Positions 8,946 to 18,285 of a DNA stretch of 64,000 nt are shown here, piece after piece (positions within the stretch are counted from its first letter, which is position 1; the number at the start of each line of letters is the position of its first letter). Below the pieces are notes generated by a model, which worked only from the letters and a program-made list of their open reading frames with translations, had not been told where the DNA came from and ran no database searches. Location: positions 1 to 64,000 of the forward strand of contig NZ_MNPW01000004.1 of NCBI RefSeq assembly GCF_001983175.1. Direction: 5' to 3'. The DNA comes from Pseudomonas cedrina subsp. cedrina (GTDB taxonomy: Bacteria > Pseudomonadota > Gammaproteobacteria > Pseudomonadales > Pseudomonadaceae). The position numbers and the translations under genes are program-made.

Positions 8946-9728
8946 GTGCTTACCGAGTCCCGACGTCGCGCTTACTTGACCGCCATGCAGGTGGTCAACT
9001 GGCTGCCCCGCACCGAACTGCCGTTTGCCGCGCCGTCGCGGCCCGAGCTGTTGCAGGCGCTTGAGCCCGATGAGGCGTTCGAGGTGTCGGGCGAGGAAGC
9101 GGCCGCGCCGGTCGCGGTGGTCAAGCCTGTGCCCGAGTCGCGCCCTGTGGTCGAGCGGGCCAGGGTCGAAGTCCCGCGCCCATCGCCGGTGACCAAAGCC
9201 GTGGTGGTCGAAGAGGTTGCCCCCGTGGTCAAGGCCCCGGTGGTGCCGCCACCGCGTTTCGCCCTGCAATTGCTGCGCGCCGGGCGCTGCCTGCTGCTGG
9301 TTGAATTGCCCACCGGCGAACGTTTCCAGACCCGCGACCCCGCCTACATGCTGCTCAAGGACATGCTGCGCGCCGCCGGCTTGCCCGACAGCCCGCAAAT
9401 CGTCGGTGACCCAGTGCGCTGGCCATTGCTGGTGCGCGGCACCATGGACCAGGGCCCGGAAGCTGCGCGTGATTTTGTGCAAGGCTTTGTGTCGGCGCGC
9501 CTGGAAGACGAACCTTGCGTGTGCCTGTGGCTGATCGGCCTGCCCGCCGTGCGGTTTGCCGGCCAAGCGAATGCCGAAGCCTGGTACCGCGAGCTGCAGG
9601 TCGAAGGCCTGGGCTCGGTATGGGCCCTGCCGGGCCTGGAATTATTAATGGAAGAGCCACAGCGTAAGGCTGATGTCTGGCAAGCCATGCGCCGGCTGAT
9701 GGCGCGCTGGAAAACAACCGATGAGTGA
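8946..9728 (+). CDS. Conserved protein with Pro/Val-rich linker, upstream of rimI
   Basis: A 260-residue protein of unknown function, similar in place to PA4679 of P. aeruginosa (from memory). Residues 1-35 and 100-260 look globular; between them (about 50-95) lies a low-complexity stretch rich in Pro, Val, Glu and Arg, of the kind seen in TonB-like linkers. There is no signal peptide or membrane segment, so a TonB label would be unsafe. The start used is GTG; an ATG 39 bases later (MQVVNWLPR) is an alternative. Its end overlaps rimI by 8 bases, so the two are translationally coupled. Confidence 0.7.
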   Translation: MLTESRRRAYLTAMQVVNWLPRTELPFAAPSRPELLQALEPDEAFEVSGEEAAAPVAVVKPVPESRPVVERARVEVPRPSPVTKAVVVEEVAPVVKAPVVPPPRFALQLLRAGRCLLLVELPTGERFQTRDPAYMLLKDMLRAAGLPDSPQIVGDPVRWPLLVRGTMDQGPEAARDFVQGFVSARLEDEPCVCLWLIGLPAVRFAGQANAEAWYRELQVEGLGSVWALPGLELLMEEPQRKADVWQAMRRLMARWKTTDE

Positions 9729-10173
9729 GGCTTTATCCTTCCGCCCGATGACCGAGGCCGACCTCGACGCCGTGCTGAAAATCGAATACGCGGCGTTCAG
9801 CCACCCGTGGACCCGTGGGATCTTTCTCGACGGGTTGGGCAAATATCAGATCTGGCTGATGTTCGAAGGCGAGCAGCAGGTGGGGCACGGCGTGGTGCAG
9901 ATCATTCTCGATGAAGCGCATTTGCTGAACATCACCGTGAAGCCGGAAAACCAGGGCAGGGGGCTTGGCCTGGCGCTGTTGGAGCATTTGATGTCCCGCG
10001 CTTATGCTGCGAATGCGCGGGAATGCTTCCTGGAAGTGCGTGACAGCAATACCGGGGCGTTCCGTTTGTACGAACGTTATGGTTTCAACGAAATTGGCCG
10101 TCGTCGCGACTATTATCCGGCCGTGGGTGGCCGCGAAGATGCGGTTGTCATGGCCTGCACCCTTGTTGATTAA
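9721..10173 (+). CDS. rimI: Ribosomal protein S18-alanine N-acetyltransferase
   Basis: A 150-residue GNAT acetyltransferase. The acetyl-CoA binding motif is NQGRGLGLALLEHL (about residues 79-92), preceded by the substrate strand HLLNITVKPE and followed by the FLEVRDSNTGAFRLYERYGF signature (about 102-121) typical of RimI. It acetylates the N-terminal alanine of ribosomal protein S18. It overlaps the end of the preceding gene and is followed by a REPIN. Confidence 0.93.
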   Translation: MSEALSFRPMTEADLDAVLKIEYAAFSHPWTRGIFLDGLGKYQIWLMFEGEQQVGHGVVQIILDEAHLLNITVKPENQGRGLGLALLEHLMSRAYAANARECFLEVRDSNTGAFRLYERYGFNEIGRRRDYYPAVGGREDAVVMACTLVD

Positions 10174-10195
10174 GCATATAAAACCCTTGGACACC

Positions 10196-10298
10196 CCAGT
10201 ACCTGTGGGAGCCGGGCTTGCCCGCGATGCAGGCACCTCGGTGTTTCAGTGAGACCGAGGTGATGCAATCGCAGGCAAGCCAGCTCCCACAGGGGCCC
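10196..10298. repeat. REPIN (two inverted REP sequences)
   Basis: CTGTGGGAGCCGGGCTTGCC and its inverted partner GCAAGCCAGCTCCCACAG enclose a shorter inner inverted repeat (CACCTCGGTGTTTC ... GAGACCGAGGTG). It lies between the convergent rimI and the acidic protein gene, where it may also act as a terminator. Confidence 0.88.
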
Positions 10299-10322
10299 TT
10301 TTACAATGAGTTCTGCGGTGTG

Positions 10323-10733
10323 TCAGCGGTTACCGTTTACAGGATCCAGGTCAGCCAGCTCGGCCTCATCCAATCCATTCCCGCCGCCAATGTCATCTTC
10401 ATCTACAACGCTTAGATCGTAATCCGCCGGACCGTCTTCCCCTTCTTCCCGTGCATCGCGCGCGCCGTCGTCGTGGATCAGCGTCTCGGGGCTCATGTCA
10501 TCGTCAGTCGATTCATGGTCGGCGACCGACGCGCCGGTCATCCCGGCTTCGCGCACCCGCTCGTCGGGCATCAGCTGCTCGCGCTCACCCGGCGGGATCT
10601 CATCGCCGATCTCCGCCGTCTGGTCCTCTTGGTCAAAATCCAGCTCGCGCATCGAACCCATGCGATCTTCGTTGTCATCGATCGGTTCGGGCTGCGTAGC
10701 ACCGTAGGGACGTCGTGATTCAGTCATGGCCAA
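10323..10733 (-). CDS. Small, strongly acidic conserved protein
   Basis: A 136-residue protein in which about 43 residues are Asp or Glu, with few hydrophobic residues and no membrane segment; it is probably largely disordered. Homologues in pseudomonads (PA4677-like) carry misleading automatic names; I see no kinase or phosphatase motif here. ATG codons at 10733 and 10727 are both possible starts. It is divergent from the carbonic anhydrase gene. Function unknown. Confidence 0.7.
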   Translation of the reverse strand: MAMTESRRPYGATQPEPIDDNEDRMGSMRELDFDQEDQTAEIGDEIPPGEREQLMPDERVREAGMTGASVADHESTDDDMSPETLIHDDGARDAREEGEDGPADYDLSVVDEDDIGGGNGLDEAELADLDPVNGNR

Positions 10734-10866
10734 TCCTCATACTGTGGGGCTTATAGTGTGTGGACCGTTGTGGCGCCTTAAAGATTCAAGCTAATTGCAG
10801 CTCGGCGTGACCCGGACGAGGGGTTGTCAGTCACAAAACTGCGCATCATTCCTGAGGCTTTCCCTG

Positions 10867-11511
10867 ATGAACGAATTACAAGACCTGCTTGATAACAATG
10901 AACGCTGGGCGGACGCGATCAAACAGGAAGATCCCGAATTCTTCGCCAAGCTCGCCCGCCAGCAAACCCCGGAATACCTGTGGATCGGCTGCTCCGACGC
11001 CCGCGTACCGGCCAACGAGATTGTCGGCATGCTGCCGGGTGATCTGTTCGTGCACCGCAACGTGGCCAACGTGGTGCTGCACACCGACCTCAATTGCCTC
11101 TCGGTGATCCAGTACGCGGTGGACGTGCTCAAGGTCAAGCACATCCTTGTCACCGGCCACTATGGCTGCGGCGGCGTGCGGGCTTCGATGCAGGACCGTC
11201 AGTTCGGCCTGATCGACGGCTGGCTGCGCACCATCCGCGACCTCTATTACGAAAACCGTGACGTACTGGCTCAGCTGCCGACCGAAGAAGAACGCGTCGA
11301 CCGCATGTGCGAGTTGAACGTGATCCAGCAGGTCGCCAATGTCGGCCACACCAGCATTGTGCAAAACGCCTGGCACCGTGGGCAGAGCCTGTCGATCCAC
11401 GGCTGCATCTACGGCATCAAGGATGGGCGCTGGAAGAGCTTGAACACCACCATCAGTGGTTTCGAGCAGTTGCCGCCGCAGTATCGCCTGCGTCCGTTGG
11501 GTGAAGTCTAA
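10867..11511 (+). CDS. can: Beta-class carbonic anhydrase
   Basis: A 214-residue beta-carbonic anhydrase that interconverts CO2 and bicarbonate in the cytoplasm. The zinc ligands are visible: Cys and Asp in GCSDARVPAN (about residues 41-50), and His and Cys in TGHYGCGG (about 96-103). The start chosen (MNELQDLLDNNERWADAI) matches the family; the open frame extends 24 codons further upstream without family-like sequence. A strong hairpin follows the stop. Confidence 0.95.
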   Translation: MNELQDLLDNNERWADAIKQEDPEFFAKLARQQTPEYLWIGCSDARVPANEIVGMLPGDLFVHRNVANVVLHTDLNCLSVIQYAVDVLKVKHILVTGHYGCGGVRASMQDRQFGLIDGWLRTIRDLYYENRDVLAQLPTEEERVDRMCELNVIQQVANVGHTSIVQNAWHRGQSLSIHGCIYGIKDGRWKSLNTTISGFEQLPPQYRLRPLGEV

Positions 11512-11521
11512 GAGCCGACGC

Positions 11522-11551
11522 GGCTGCGCTTGTGTTCCAGCAAGCGCAGCC
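11522..11551. terminator. Hairpin between convergent genes
   Basis: Perfect 11-bp arms GGCTGCGCTTG/CAAGCGCAGCC with an 8-base loop lie between the carbonic anhydrase stop and the end of the convergent secreted protein gene. There is no T-tract, so its role as a terminator is likely but not certain. Confidence 0.6.
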
Positions 11552-11558
11552 CCTGCCG

Positions 11559-12728
11559 CTACAGCGCCGGGATCGCCGTGGCTGGAATGGGAGCAGGGTT
11601 CTTCAGTTGTTTCAACTGGGTCTTGATCGCAGGCGTGGCGCATTTGGCATTTGCCTCTCCTGGGGGCAGGTTGCGCACCGAGGTATAGAACAACTCGCAC
11701 GTCTGCTCCTTGCGCGTGACCTGCCAGGTGTTCATGCACGCCTTGAGCGTTACATTCGGGTCGCTCTCGGGTTTTTGCCCCATCCCGGCCTGCCAGCAGG
11801 CGGCGCTCAAATCCTGGCCCATCACCTTCAAGCCGGCCTCGTCGGCTTTCTGCTCGTTGCCCTCGTAGGTATCGGGGCTTGCGGCATACCAGATGTAGCT
11901 CGGGTGGTTCGCCCCCAGCACTGACACGGTTTTGCCCGTTGTCGGGCTGATCTGCGCCAGGCTCAATACACCCACCGTCTGCCCGTACTGTTGCTTGATC
12001 CAACTGCGCGCCGGCGCGCCAAAGGCCACCATCGGCAACGCCCCTTTGTCGGACAGGCTCAGCTCCTGGACCATGCGCGTCTGGTAATCGGTGAAGTAGC
12101 TGTAGACGGTTTCCAGGTCCTTGCCCGCGTTGGACGGCGCGGCGATGGGCGCGATATCGATGATGGTCTGGTAAGCCGGGGTTTCAGTGGCAGGCACGCC
12201 ATTATCCGCGAGCAGGGTTGCCCAGCGGTCGGTGGTGGCCGACTCCAGGTAATCCTGCGCTTGGGTCAGTGAATAATCGGGCGGGAAATGCAGCAACTCG
12301 ATGCTTTTGCGATTTTCCAGGGCCATGCCCAGCGGCAGGAACAGGTACCAGTTATAGGCCCATTTGCCGTCGCTGTTGAGCCGGCTGGCGCCTTGATAGG
12401 CCAGGTCGGCGGTATCGAGCAATCGGGTCAGGGGCTGGCCGTAACTGTCGGGTACACCGCTGAAGGTCGCTGATACCTTGCCGTCCTGAGTCTTGACGCT
12501 GACTTTCGCTCGGCTGTACCCGTCCCGTTGCAGGCTCTGGTTCAGATAATGCTCGACAGTCTGTTCCAGCGTCCATGGCCGAAAGCAGATCACATTGCAG
12601 TTATTAGGGTAGGCGAACAGTTGGGTTACACGCTGCGTGCTCCCCAGCGGTACCTCGATATCGGCCTGTACGACCGCACTCGCCATCAGTGCGGCCAGGG
12701 TGCAACACAGCCTGGTCGGTTTGAACAT
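11559..12728 (-). CDS. Secreted protein of unknown function
   Basis: A 389-residue protein with a clear Sec signal peptide (hydrophobic core LAALMASAVV, cleavage near VQA-D at about residue 22). The mature part has paired cysteines (CNVIC near 43-47 and more in the C-terminal third) and a Pro/Ala-rich tail. No enzyme motif was recognised. It stands alone between convergent carbonic anhydrase and a phosphatase gene on the same strand 124 bases upstream. It is probably periplasmic or extracellular. Confidence 0.65.
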   Translation of the reverse strand: MFKPTRLCCTLAALMASAVVQADIEVPLGSTQRVTQLFAYPNNCNVICFRPWTLEQTVEHYLNQSLQRDGYSRAKVSVKTQDGKVSATFSGVPDSYGQPLTRLLDTADLAYQGASRLNSDGKWAYNWYLFLPLGMALENRKSIELLHFPPDYSLTQAQDYLESATTDRWATLLADNGVPATETPAYQTIIDIAPIAAPSNAGKDLETVYSYFTDYQTRMVQELSLSDKGALPMVAFGAPARSWIKQQYGQTVGVLSLAQISPTTGKTVSVLGANHPSYIWYAASPDTYEGNEQKADEAGLKVMGQDLSAACWQAGMGQKPESDPNVTLKACMNTWQVTRKEQTCELFYTSVRNLPPGEANAKCATPAIKTQLKQLKNPAPIPATAIPAL

Positions 12729-12851
12729 TGGTTGTTTCCTTGTCAGCGAAAGCCCGTCTGCGCGGGGTGAAAGCCCACCTCCACACAGTAGCGGCTGACC
12801 AGCAACGGCGCGTTATAAATCATCAGGCATGTCGTTATTGGATAAGCAAAC

Positions 12852-14552
12852 CTACAGGCTGAACTGCAAGGCGTTGCTCAAGTCGCCCATGGGTTTCTGG
12901 CCGCGGGCGATCATCGCGTCATCCCGCTGCTTGAGGCCGTCCAGGGTTTCCAGCTGGAATACGCGGGTGATCAGACGCAGGATTGAAGCCGTGTCATACA
13001 CCGTATGGTCCACCGTGCCTTTGCGCGCGAACGGCGACACCACCAGCGCCGGAACCCGCGTGCCCGGGCCCCACCGGTCACCTTTGGGCGGTGCGACGTG
13101 GTCCCACCAGCCGCCGTTTTCATCGACGGTCACCACCACCACCATGTTTGGCCACTGCGGGCTTTCTTGCAGCACCTTCAAGGCCCGCACGATATGACGG
13201 TCGCCCGAGGCGACGTCGGCATAGCCCGCATGCATGTTCAGGTTGCCCTGGGGCTTGTAGAAGGTGACGGCGGGCAACTTGCCGGCCTGGGCGTCGGCAA
13301 AGAATGTGTTGGTAACGGCCTCATCACCCAAGCCGCCATCGCGCAGGCGCTTGTCGCGCTCGGCGCGGTTCTGCGGGCCCTGTTGCTTGAAGTAGTTGAA
13401 CGGCTGGTGGTGATACTGGAAGTTCGGAATTTTCGGAATGCCGCCCGAATCCTTGAATTGGTCCAGTGTCGCTTGCCATGCGCCGGCGTACCACGCCCAG
13501 TCGACGTTGTTTTTCGACAATTTGTCGCCGATGTGTTCGTGGGTCTGCGGCACCAGCACGTTGGGCAGGTCCGGTTTGGAGTAGTCCGGGTTTTGCGGGT
13601 CGCGAATCCAGGTCGGCCAGTAGGGCGGAGCCAGGGTGTTCACCGCGTAGCCATCCGGCGTCAGGGCGCTGGGGCCGAACTGCGGCGGCCCCGTCATTGC
13701 GCTGGCCGGGGACGTGTCCAGCGGTTTGAGGCGCGGGTCGTTGGGGTCATCGCTTTGCAGCGTGGCGATCTGCGCTTTGGCCACCGATTGAGCGGCATTC
13801 GGATAAACCGGCGCGGTAGCGCTGATCAGGTACTGGTGATTGAGGAACGAGCCACCAAAGGCCCCCTGGAAGAAGTTGTCGCAGAGCACGAACTCCTTGG
13901 CCACGTCCCACAGGCGCAGGGAATAACGACTCTGGGCGTAATGGCCCATCACCAGGCCGCCGGAGTCCGCCCACGCAACAAAACTGTCGTTCTTGCCGCC
14001 ATTGATCTGCATCTGGTTCTGATAGAACACGTGCCACAAGTCGCGGGTGACCAGGCTCAGGGGCAGGTCTTCGGCGTTGGGGCCCTTGAGGGCGAACGGT
14101 GCGTTGGGCAGGTTTTCCTGGAATTGCGCTCCACTGGCATAGGTCACCCCGTCCACCGTCTGCGGGCCGACTTGCAACACCCCACCCCAGACAGGCGGCA
14201 GGGTGTTCAGTACGCTGGCGTCACGGTCGCGTTGCTGTGCGTCGGCGGGGGACAGTGCAGACAGCGGTTTCTCCACGCCGGGGAAATCGGCGAACAGATT
14301 GTTGAAGCTGCGATTCTCGGCGTAGATCACCACCACGGTTTTCACCTGGTCGCGCAAAGCCTTGTCCAGTTCTTGCGGGGTAAGCGGCCGCGCGTCCGGT
14401 TTGCCGGGCGTTTCGCTGGTATTGCCGCAGGCGCTCAAAGTTGCGCCGACCCCCAATACCGCGGCGCCCCCCAGGAAACGCCGGCGACTGGTGTCTACCG
14501 GCGGTTGGGCCGCGGCATCGGAGGAAGGGCGGTCTTCGTGATCGTCACTCAT
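12852..14552 (-). CDS. Tat-exported acid phosphatase / phospholipase C-type phosphoesterase
   Basis: A 566-residue enzyme of the phosphoesterase family that includes AcpA acid phosphatase and bacterial phospholipase C. The N-terminus carries a twin-arginine signal SRRRFLGGAA (about residues 23-32) followed by a lipobox-like LSAC (about 40-43), so it may be a Tat-exported lipoprotein. The metal and nucleophile region VVVIYAENRSFNNLF (about 73-87) is typical, as is VVVTVDENGGWWDHVAPP near residue 470. It should release phosphate from organic esters outside the cytoplasm. The precise substrate cannot be read. Confidence 0.8.
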   Translation of the reverse strand: MSDDHEDRPSSDAAAQPPVDTSRRRFLGGAAVLGVGATLSACGNTSETPGKPDARPLTPQELDKALRDQVKTVVVIYAENRSFNNLFADFPGVEKPLSALSPADAQQRDRDASVLNTLPPVWGGVLQVGPQTVDGVTYASGAQFQENLPNAPFALKGPNAEDLPLSLVTRDLWHVFYQNQMQINGGKNDSFVAWADSGGLVMGHYAQSRYSLRLWDVAKEFVLCDNFFQGAFGGSFLNHQYLISATAPVYPNAAQSVAKAQIATLQSDDPNDPRLKPLDTSPASAMTGPPQFGPSALTPDGYAVNTLAPPYWPTWIRDPQNPDYSKPDLPNVLVPQTHEHIGDKLSKNNVDWAWYAGAWQATLDQFKDSGGIPKIPNFQYHHQPFNYFKQQGPQNRAERDKRLRDGGLGDEAVTNTFFADAQAGKLPAVTFYKPQGNLNMHAGYADVASGDRHIVRALKVLQESPQWPNMVVVVTVDENGGWWDHVAPPKGDRWGPGTRVPALVVSPFARKGTVDHTVYDTASILRLITRVFQLETLDGLKQRDDAMIARGQKPMGDLSNALQFSL

Positions 14553-14662
14553 TGCGGGGAGTCCCTGGCGAGTTGTTGCAAGATGTTTCGCAGGACGGTA
14601 GCAATGGAATGTGACGGATCGAAGACAGCCCAGTGGATGCGCAGGTCAAAAATGTGGAAGCG

Positions 14663-16081
14663 CTACGGCATCACCGGCGGCAAATACTTCAACGTCGTCC
14701 CCAACGCCCACAACAGGAACAACACCAGCGGCGTATGCACCAGCAACTGCACGAACGAAAACCCGATCAAGTCCCGCGCCTTCAAGCCCAATACCCCCAG
14801 CAGCGGCAGCATATAGAACGGGTTGATCAGGTTCGGCAGCGCCTCGGCCGCGTTGTAGATCTGCACCGCCCAGCCCAGGTGGTATTGCAGGTCATTGGCG
14901 ACTTGCATCACATAAGGCGCTTCGATGATCCATTTGCCACCGCCCGAGGGGATAAAGAAACCCAGCACCGCCGAGTACACGCCCATCAGCAGTGCGTAGG
15001 TGTCGTGAGAGGCGATGGAGGTGAAGAAGGTCGAAATGTGGTGGGCCAGGGTCTGGCCGTCGCCGCCCTTGACCACGGTCATCAGCGCAGCGATCGACCC
15101 GTAGAGCGGGAACTGGATCAGCACGCCGGTGGTGGTTGGTACCGCTCGGGCGACGGCGTCGAGGAAGCTGCGCGGGCGCCAGTGCAGCAGGGCACCCACC
15201 ATGATGAACAGGAAGTTATAGGTGTTCAGCCCCGAGATCGCGCTGATCGCCGGCTTGGTCGAGAACTCATGGAACAGCCAACCGGCCGCCAGGCAAGCCA
15301 GCAGGATGGTCAGCAGCGGGCTGTGTTCCAGCCATTCGCCCGGCCGGGTCGGCGCTTGTATCTTGGGCAGGTTGAACGCCGGATCGACCCCACAGGCCTT
15401 GGCGTCGCGCGCGCTGTTCGGGCCGGGCGCGGTGGCGTAGGCGATGATCAGCGACACCACGATCAGCGCCAGCAACAGCACGCCGGATTGCCACAGGAAA
15501 ATGGTGTCAGTGAACGGGATCACGCCTGTAATCGACAGGATCGACGGCGGCAGGCTGGCGGGGTTGGCCTGCAACTGCGCGGCCGACGACGACAGCCCCA
15601 ATGCCCACACCGCACCCAGCCCCAGATAGGCCGCGGCACCGGCAGCGCGGTAATCCATGCGCAAATCAGTACGACGCGCCAGCGCCCGCACCAGCAAGCC
15701 GCCGAACACCAGGGACAGGCCCCAGTTCAGCAAGGACGCGACCATGGAGATCAGCGCCACCCAGGCCACGGCCGAGCGGCCGTTCTTCGGGATACGCGCC
15801 AGGCGATCAATCAGCTTTACCGCTGGCGGCGAGCTGGCGACCACATAACCACCGATCACCACAAACGCCATCTGCATGGTGAAGGGGATCAGGCTCCAGA
15901 ACCCGTCGCCAAAGGCCTTGGCCGCCTCGGCGGGTGCGGCGCCCATGCCCAGGGTCGCCACGGCGACAATGATCACGGCGAGGGCGGCAAACACCCAGGA
16001 GTCTGGAAACCAGCGTTCGGCGAAGTTGGAGCAGCGCAGGGCAAATCGGGCATAGCGGCTTTCTTCGATAGCATCGGCCAC
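14663..16081 (-). CDS. atoE: Short-chain fatty acid transporter (AtoE family)
   Basis: A 472-residue polytopic membrane protein with about 12 hydrophobic segments and the AtoE family pattern (PSGGGKWIIEAPYV about residue 378, AEALPNLINPFYMLP about 415). The family imports short-chain fatty acids such as acetoacetate or butyrate. No ato catabolic genes adjoin, so the substrate is inferred from the family. It is divergent from the MFS transporter gene, with 185 bases between them. Confidence 0.85.
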   Translation of the reverse strand: MADAIEESRYARFALRCSNFAERWFPDSWVFAALAVIIVAVATLGMGAAPAEAAKAFGDGFWSLIPFTMQMAFVVIGGYVVASSPPAVKLIDRLARIPKNGRSAVAWVALISMVASLLNWGLSLVFGGLLVRALARRTDLRMDYRAAGAAAYLGLGAVWALGLSSSAAQLQANPASLPPSILSITGVIPFTDTIFLWQSGVLLLALIVVSLIIAYATAPGPNSARDAKACGVDPAFNLPKIQAPTRPGEWLEHSPLLTILLACLAAGWLFHEFSTKPAISAISGLNTYNFLFIMVGALLHWRPRSFLDAVARAVPTTTGVLIQFPLYGSIAALMTVVKGGDGQTLAHHISTFFTSIASHDTYALLMGVYSAVLGFFIPSGGGKWIIEAPYVMQVANDLQYHLGWAVQIYNAAEALPNLINPFYMLPLLGVLGLKARDLIGFSFVQLLVHTPLVLFLLWALGTTLKYLPPVMP

Positions 16082-16266
16082 GAGTCTTTCCTCTTGTCTT
16101 TATTATGGTGTTGGCAGTTTCACGGCATGTTCCGCTACCGCCCTTGATATGGGAATGCAGTTATCTTCATCGATCCATGAGGAAAACAAATATATCTGTC
16201 GTGATTGCCATCACTTGTCTCAGCTCATAACCTGCACGCCATTTTGTTTGTCTGCCGAGCCTCCAC

Positions 16267-17556
16267 ATGACTGCCACCCTTTCCTCACAGGCGCAGCGTT
16301 TTTCCCGCTCCGACTACAAAACCCTGGGCCTGGCCGCCCTGGGCGGTGCCCTGGAAATCTACGACTTCATTATCTTCGTGTTTTTCGCGCTGACCCTGAG
16401 CCAACTGTTCTTCCCGCCCGAAATGCCCGAGTGGCTGCGCCTGCTGCAAAGCTTCGGCATCTTCGTCACCGGCTACCTGGCGCGTCCGCTGGGCGGCATC
16501 CTGATGGCGCATTTCGCCGATCACCTGGGACGCAAGCGTGTGTTCAGCCTGAGCATCCTGATGATGGCGTTGCCCTGCCTGTTGATCGGGATCATGCCCA
16601 CCTACGCGCACATCGGCTATTTCGCGCCGCTGATCCTGCTGGCGCTGCGCGTGCTGCAAGGCGCGGCAGTGGGTGGAGAAGTGCCCAGCGCCTGGACCTT
16701 CGTTGCCGAACACGCTCCTGCCCATCATCGCGGTTACGCCCTGGGCTTCCTGCAAGCCGGCCTGACGTTCGGCTACCTGCTCGGCGCCCTCACTGCCACC
16801 TTGCTGGCGCAAGTCTTTACGCCCGCCGAAATCCTCGACTACGCCTGGCGCTTTCCGTTTCTGCTGGGCGGTGTGTTTGGCGTGATCGGCGTATGGCTGC
16901 GACGCTGGCTCAGCGAAACCCCGGTATTCCTCGACATGCAGGCCCGTCGCCAGGCAGCCGCCGAGCTGCCGTTGCGCACCGTATTGCGTGACCACCGCGC
17001 CGTGTTGCTGCCGGCGATGATCCTCACCTGCGTACTCACCTCGGCCGTGGTGGTGCTGGTCGTCATTACCCCCACCATGATGCAGAAAACCTTCGGCATG
17101 AGCCCCAGCCACACTTTCGCCCTGAGTGCCTTGGGCATCGTGTTCCTGAATATCGGCTGCGTACTCGCCGGGTTGCTGGTCGACCGCATCGGCGCCTGGC
17201 GCGCGGTACTCGTATACAGCCTGTTGCTGCCGATGGGGATTGCGGTTCTGTACGCCAGCCTCATCAGCGGCGGCGTATGGCTGGGCGCGGCGTATGCCTT
17301 GGCCGGGCTCGGTTGCGGCGTGGTGGGCGCGGTGCCTTCGGTGATGGTCGGATTGTTTCCGGCGCAGGTGCGCGTGTCGGGAATCTCCTTCACCTACAAC
17401 ATCGCCTACGCACTATGGGCCAGCACCACACCGCTGCTGTTGATTGCACTGATGCCGACCAGCCCGTGGATCTGCGTGATTTATTGCGGGGTGATGGGGG
17501 CGGTGGGGGTGCTGAGCGTGGCGTTGTTTGGCAAGCGCCACACGTTAAATATCTGA
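16267..17556 (+). CDS. MFS metabolite:proton symporter (MHS family)
   Basis: A 429-residue major facilitator protein with 12 membrane segments. The loop 2-3 motif is HFADHLGRKRVF (about residues 80-91) and the Pro-rich GYLARPLGGIL segment precedes it; both are typical of the MHS family (ProP, ShiA, KgtP relatives). The probable cargo is an organic acid or osmolyte. No catabolic neighbour narrows it down. Confidence 0.8.
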   Translation: MTATLSSQAQRFSRSDYKTLGLAALGGALEIYDFIIFVFFALTLSQLFFPPEMPEWLRLLQSFGIFVTGYLARPLGGILMAHFADHLGRKRVFSLSILMMALPCLLIGIMPTYAHIGYFAPLILLALRVLQGAAVGGEVPSAWTFVAEHAPAHHRGYALGFLQAGLTFGYLLGALTATLLAQVFTPAEILDYAWRFPFLLGGVFGVIGVWLRRWLSETPVFLDMQARRQAAAELPLRTVLRDHRAVLLPAMILTCVLTSAVVVLVVITPTMMQKTFGMSPSHTFALSALGIVFLNIGCVLAGLLVDRIGAWRAVLVYSLLLPMGIAVLYASLISGGVWLGAAYALAGLGCGVVGAVPSVMVGLFPAQVRVSGISFTYNIAYALWASTTPLLLIALMPTSPWICVIYCGVMGAVGVLSVALFGKRHTLNI

Positions 17557-17678
17557 GCGTTGAGTAAGAAGTACAAAGCAGCAACGTACCGGACCCCGCC
17601 ATGCTCCGATACTCTCGCGACGCGCGCCGGAGTCATCGAGTATCGTAGGATTTATTTTTCTGCGGAGCCTTTTTAGCC

Positions 17679-18263
17679 ATGATCCCAGCCCATCACCGTC
17701 GCCCCGTTCCGCTGTCCAAGGCCTACCGCTTGCTCAACCACGGCCCGACCGTGCTGGTGAGCGCCGCCCACAACGGCCGGCGCAACATCATGGCGGCCGC
17801 CTGGGCGATGCCGCTGGACTTCGAACCGCCGAAAGTCGCCGTGGTGTTGGACAAGGCCACCTGGACGCGCCAATTGCTGGAAGGCGCCGGCACATTCGTG
17901 CTTCAGGTGCCCTGTGCGGCACAGGCGGATCTGGTGCAGACGCTGGGTAATACCACCGGTGCCGAAACCGACAAGTTCGCTGCATACGGCTTACAGACGT
18001 TCATCGGTGAACATACCGAGGCGCCCTTGCTGGAAGGTTGCGTGGCCTGGCTGGAGTGTCGTCTGTTGCCCGAGCCTCATACCCAGCAGACCTACGATCT
18101 GTTCCTGGGCGAAGTGGTCGCGGCGTATGCCGACGAACGTGTATTCAGCGAAGGCCGTTGGCACTTCGAAGGCCATGATCAACGGCGCACCTTGCACCAT
18201 GTGGCGGGCGGGCATTTCCTCACAATTGGCCAACCGATTGATGGGCATCAGCTTCCACACTGA
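17679..18263 (+). CDS. Flavin reductase family protein (FMN-binding split barrel)
   Basis: A 194-residue protein with the split-barrel flavoprotein pattern: PVLVSAAHNGRRNIMAAAW-type N-terminal strand (about residues 24-44), PPKVAVVLDKATWT (about 51-64) and a late DLFLGEVVAAYAD strand. The family binds FMN and uses NAD(P)H to reduce flavins or small substrates. No monooxygenase partner is adjacent. It is convergent with the AraC regulator gene, with stops 23 bases apart. Confidence 0.8.
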   Translation: MIPAHHRRPVPLSKAYRLLNHGPTVLVSAAHNGRRNIMAAAWAMPLDFEPPKVAVVLDKATWTRQLLEGAGTFVLQVPCAAQADLVQTLGNTTGAETDKFAAYGLQTFIGEHTEAPLLEGCVAWLECRLLPEPHTQQTYDLFLGEVVAAYADERVFSEGRWHFEGHDQRRTLHHVAGGHFLTIGQPIDGHQLPH

Positions 18264-18285
18264 CGTTCCCCTCCCAGCGGTTTTG

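Noticed and set aside
8946..9728. TonB-like energy transducer
   Set aside because: The Pro/Val-rich linker alone is not enough: there is no membrane anchor or TonB C-terminal motif.
13005..14816. 603-codon open frame on the plus strand
   Set aside because: It is antisense to the acid phosphatase gene and reflects GC-rich codon bias.
14633..16147. 504-codon open frame on the plus strand
   Set aside because: Antisense shadow of the AtoE transporter; composition rich in Arg, Gln and His.
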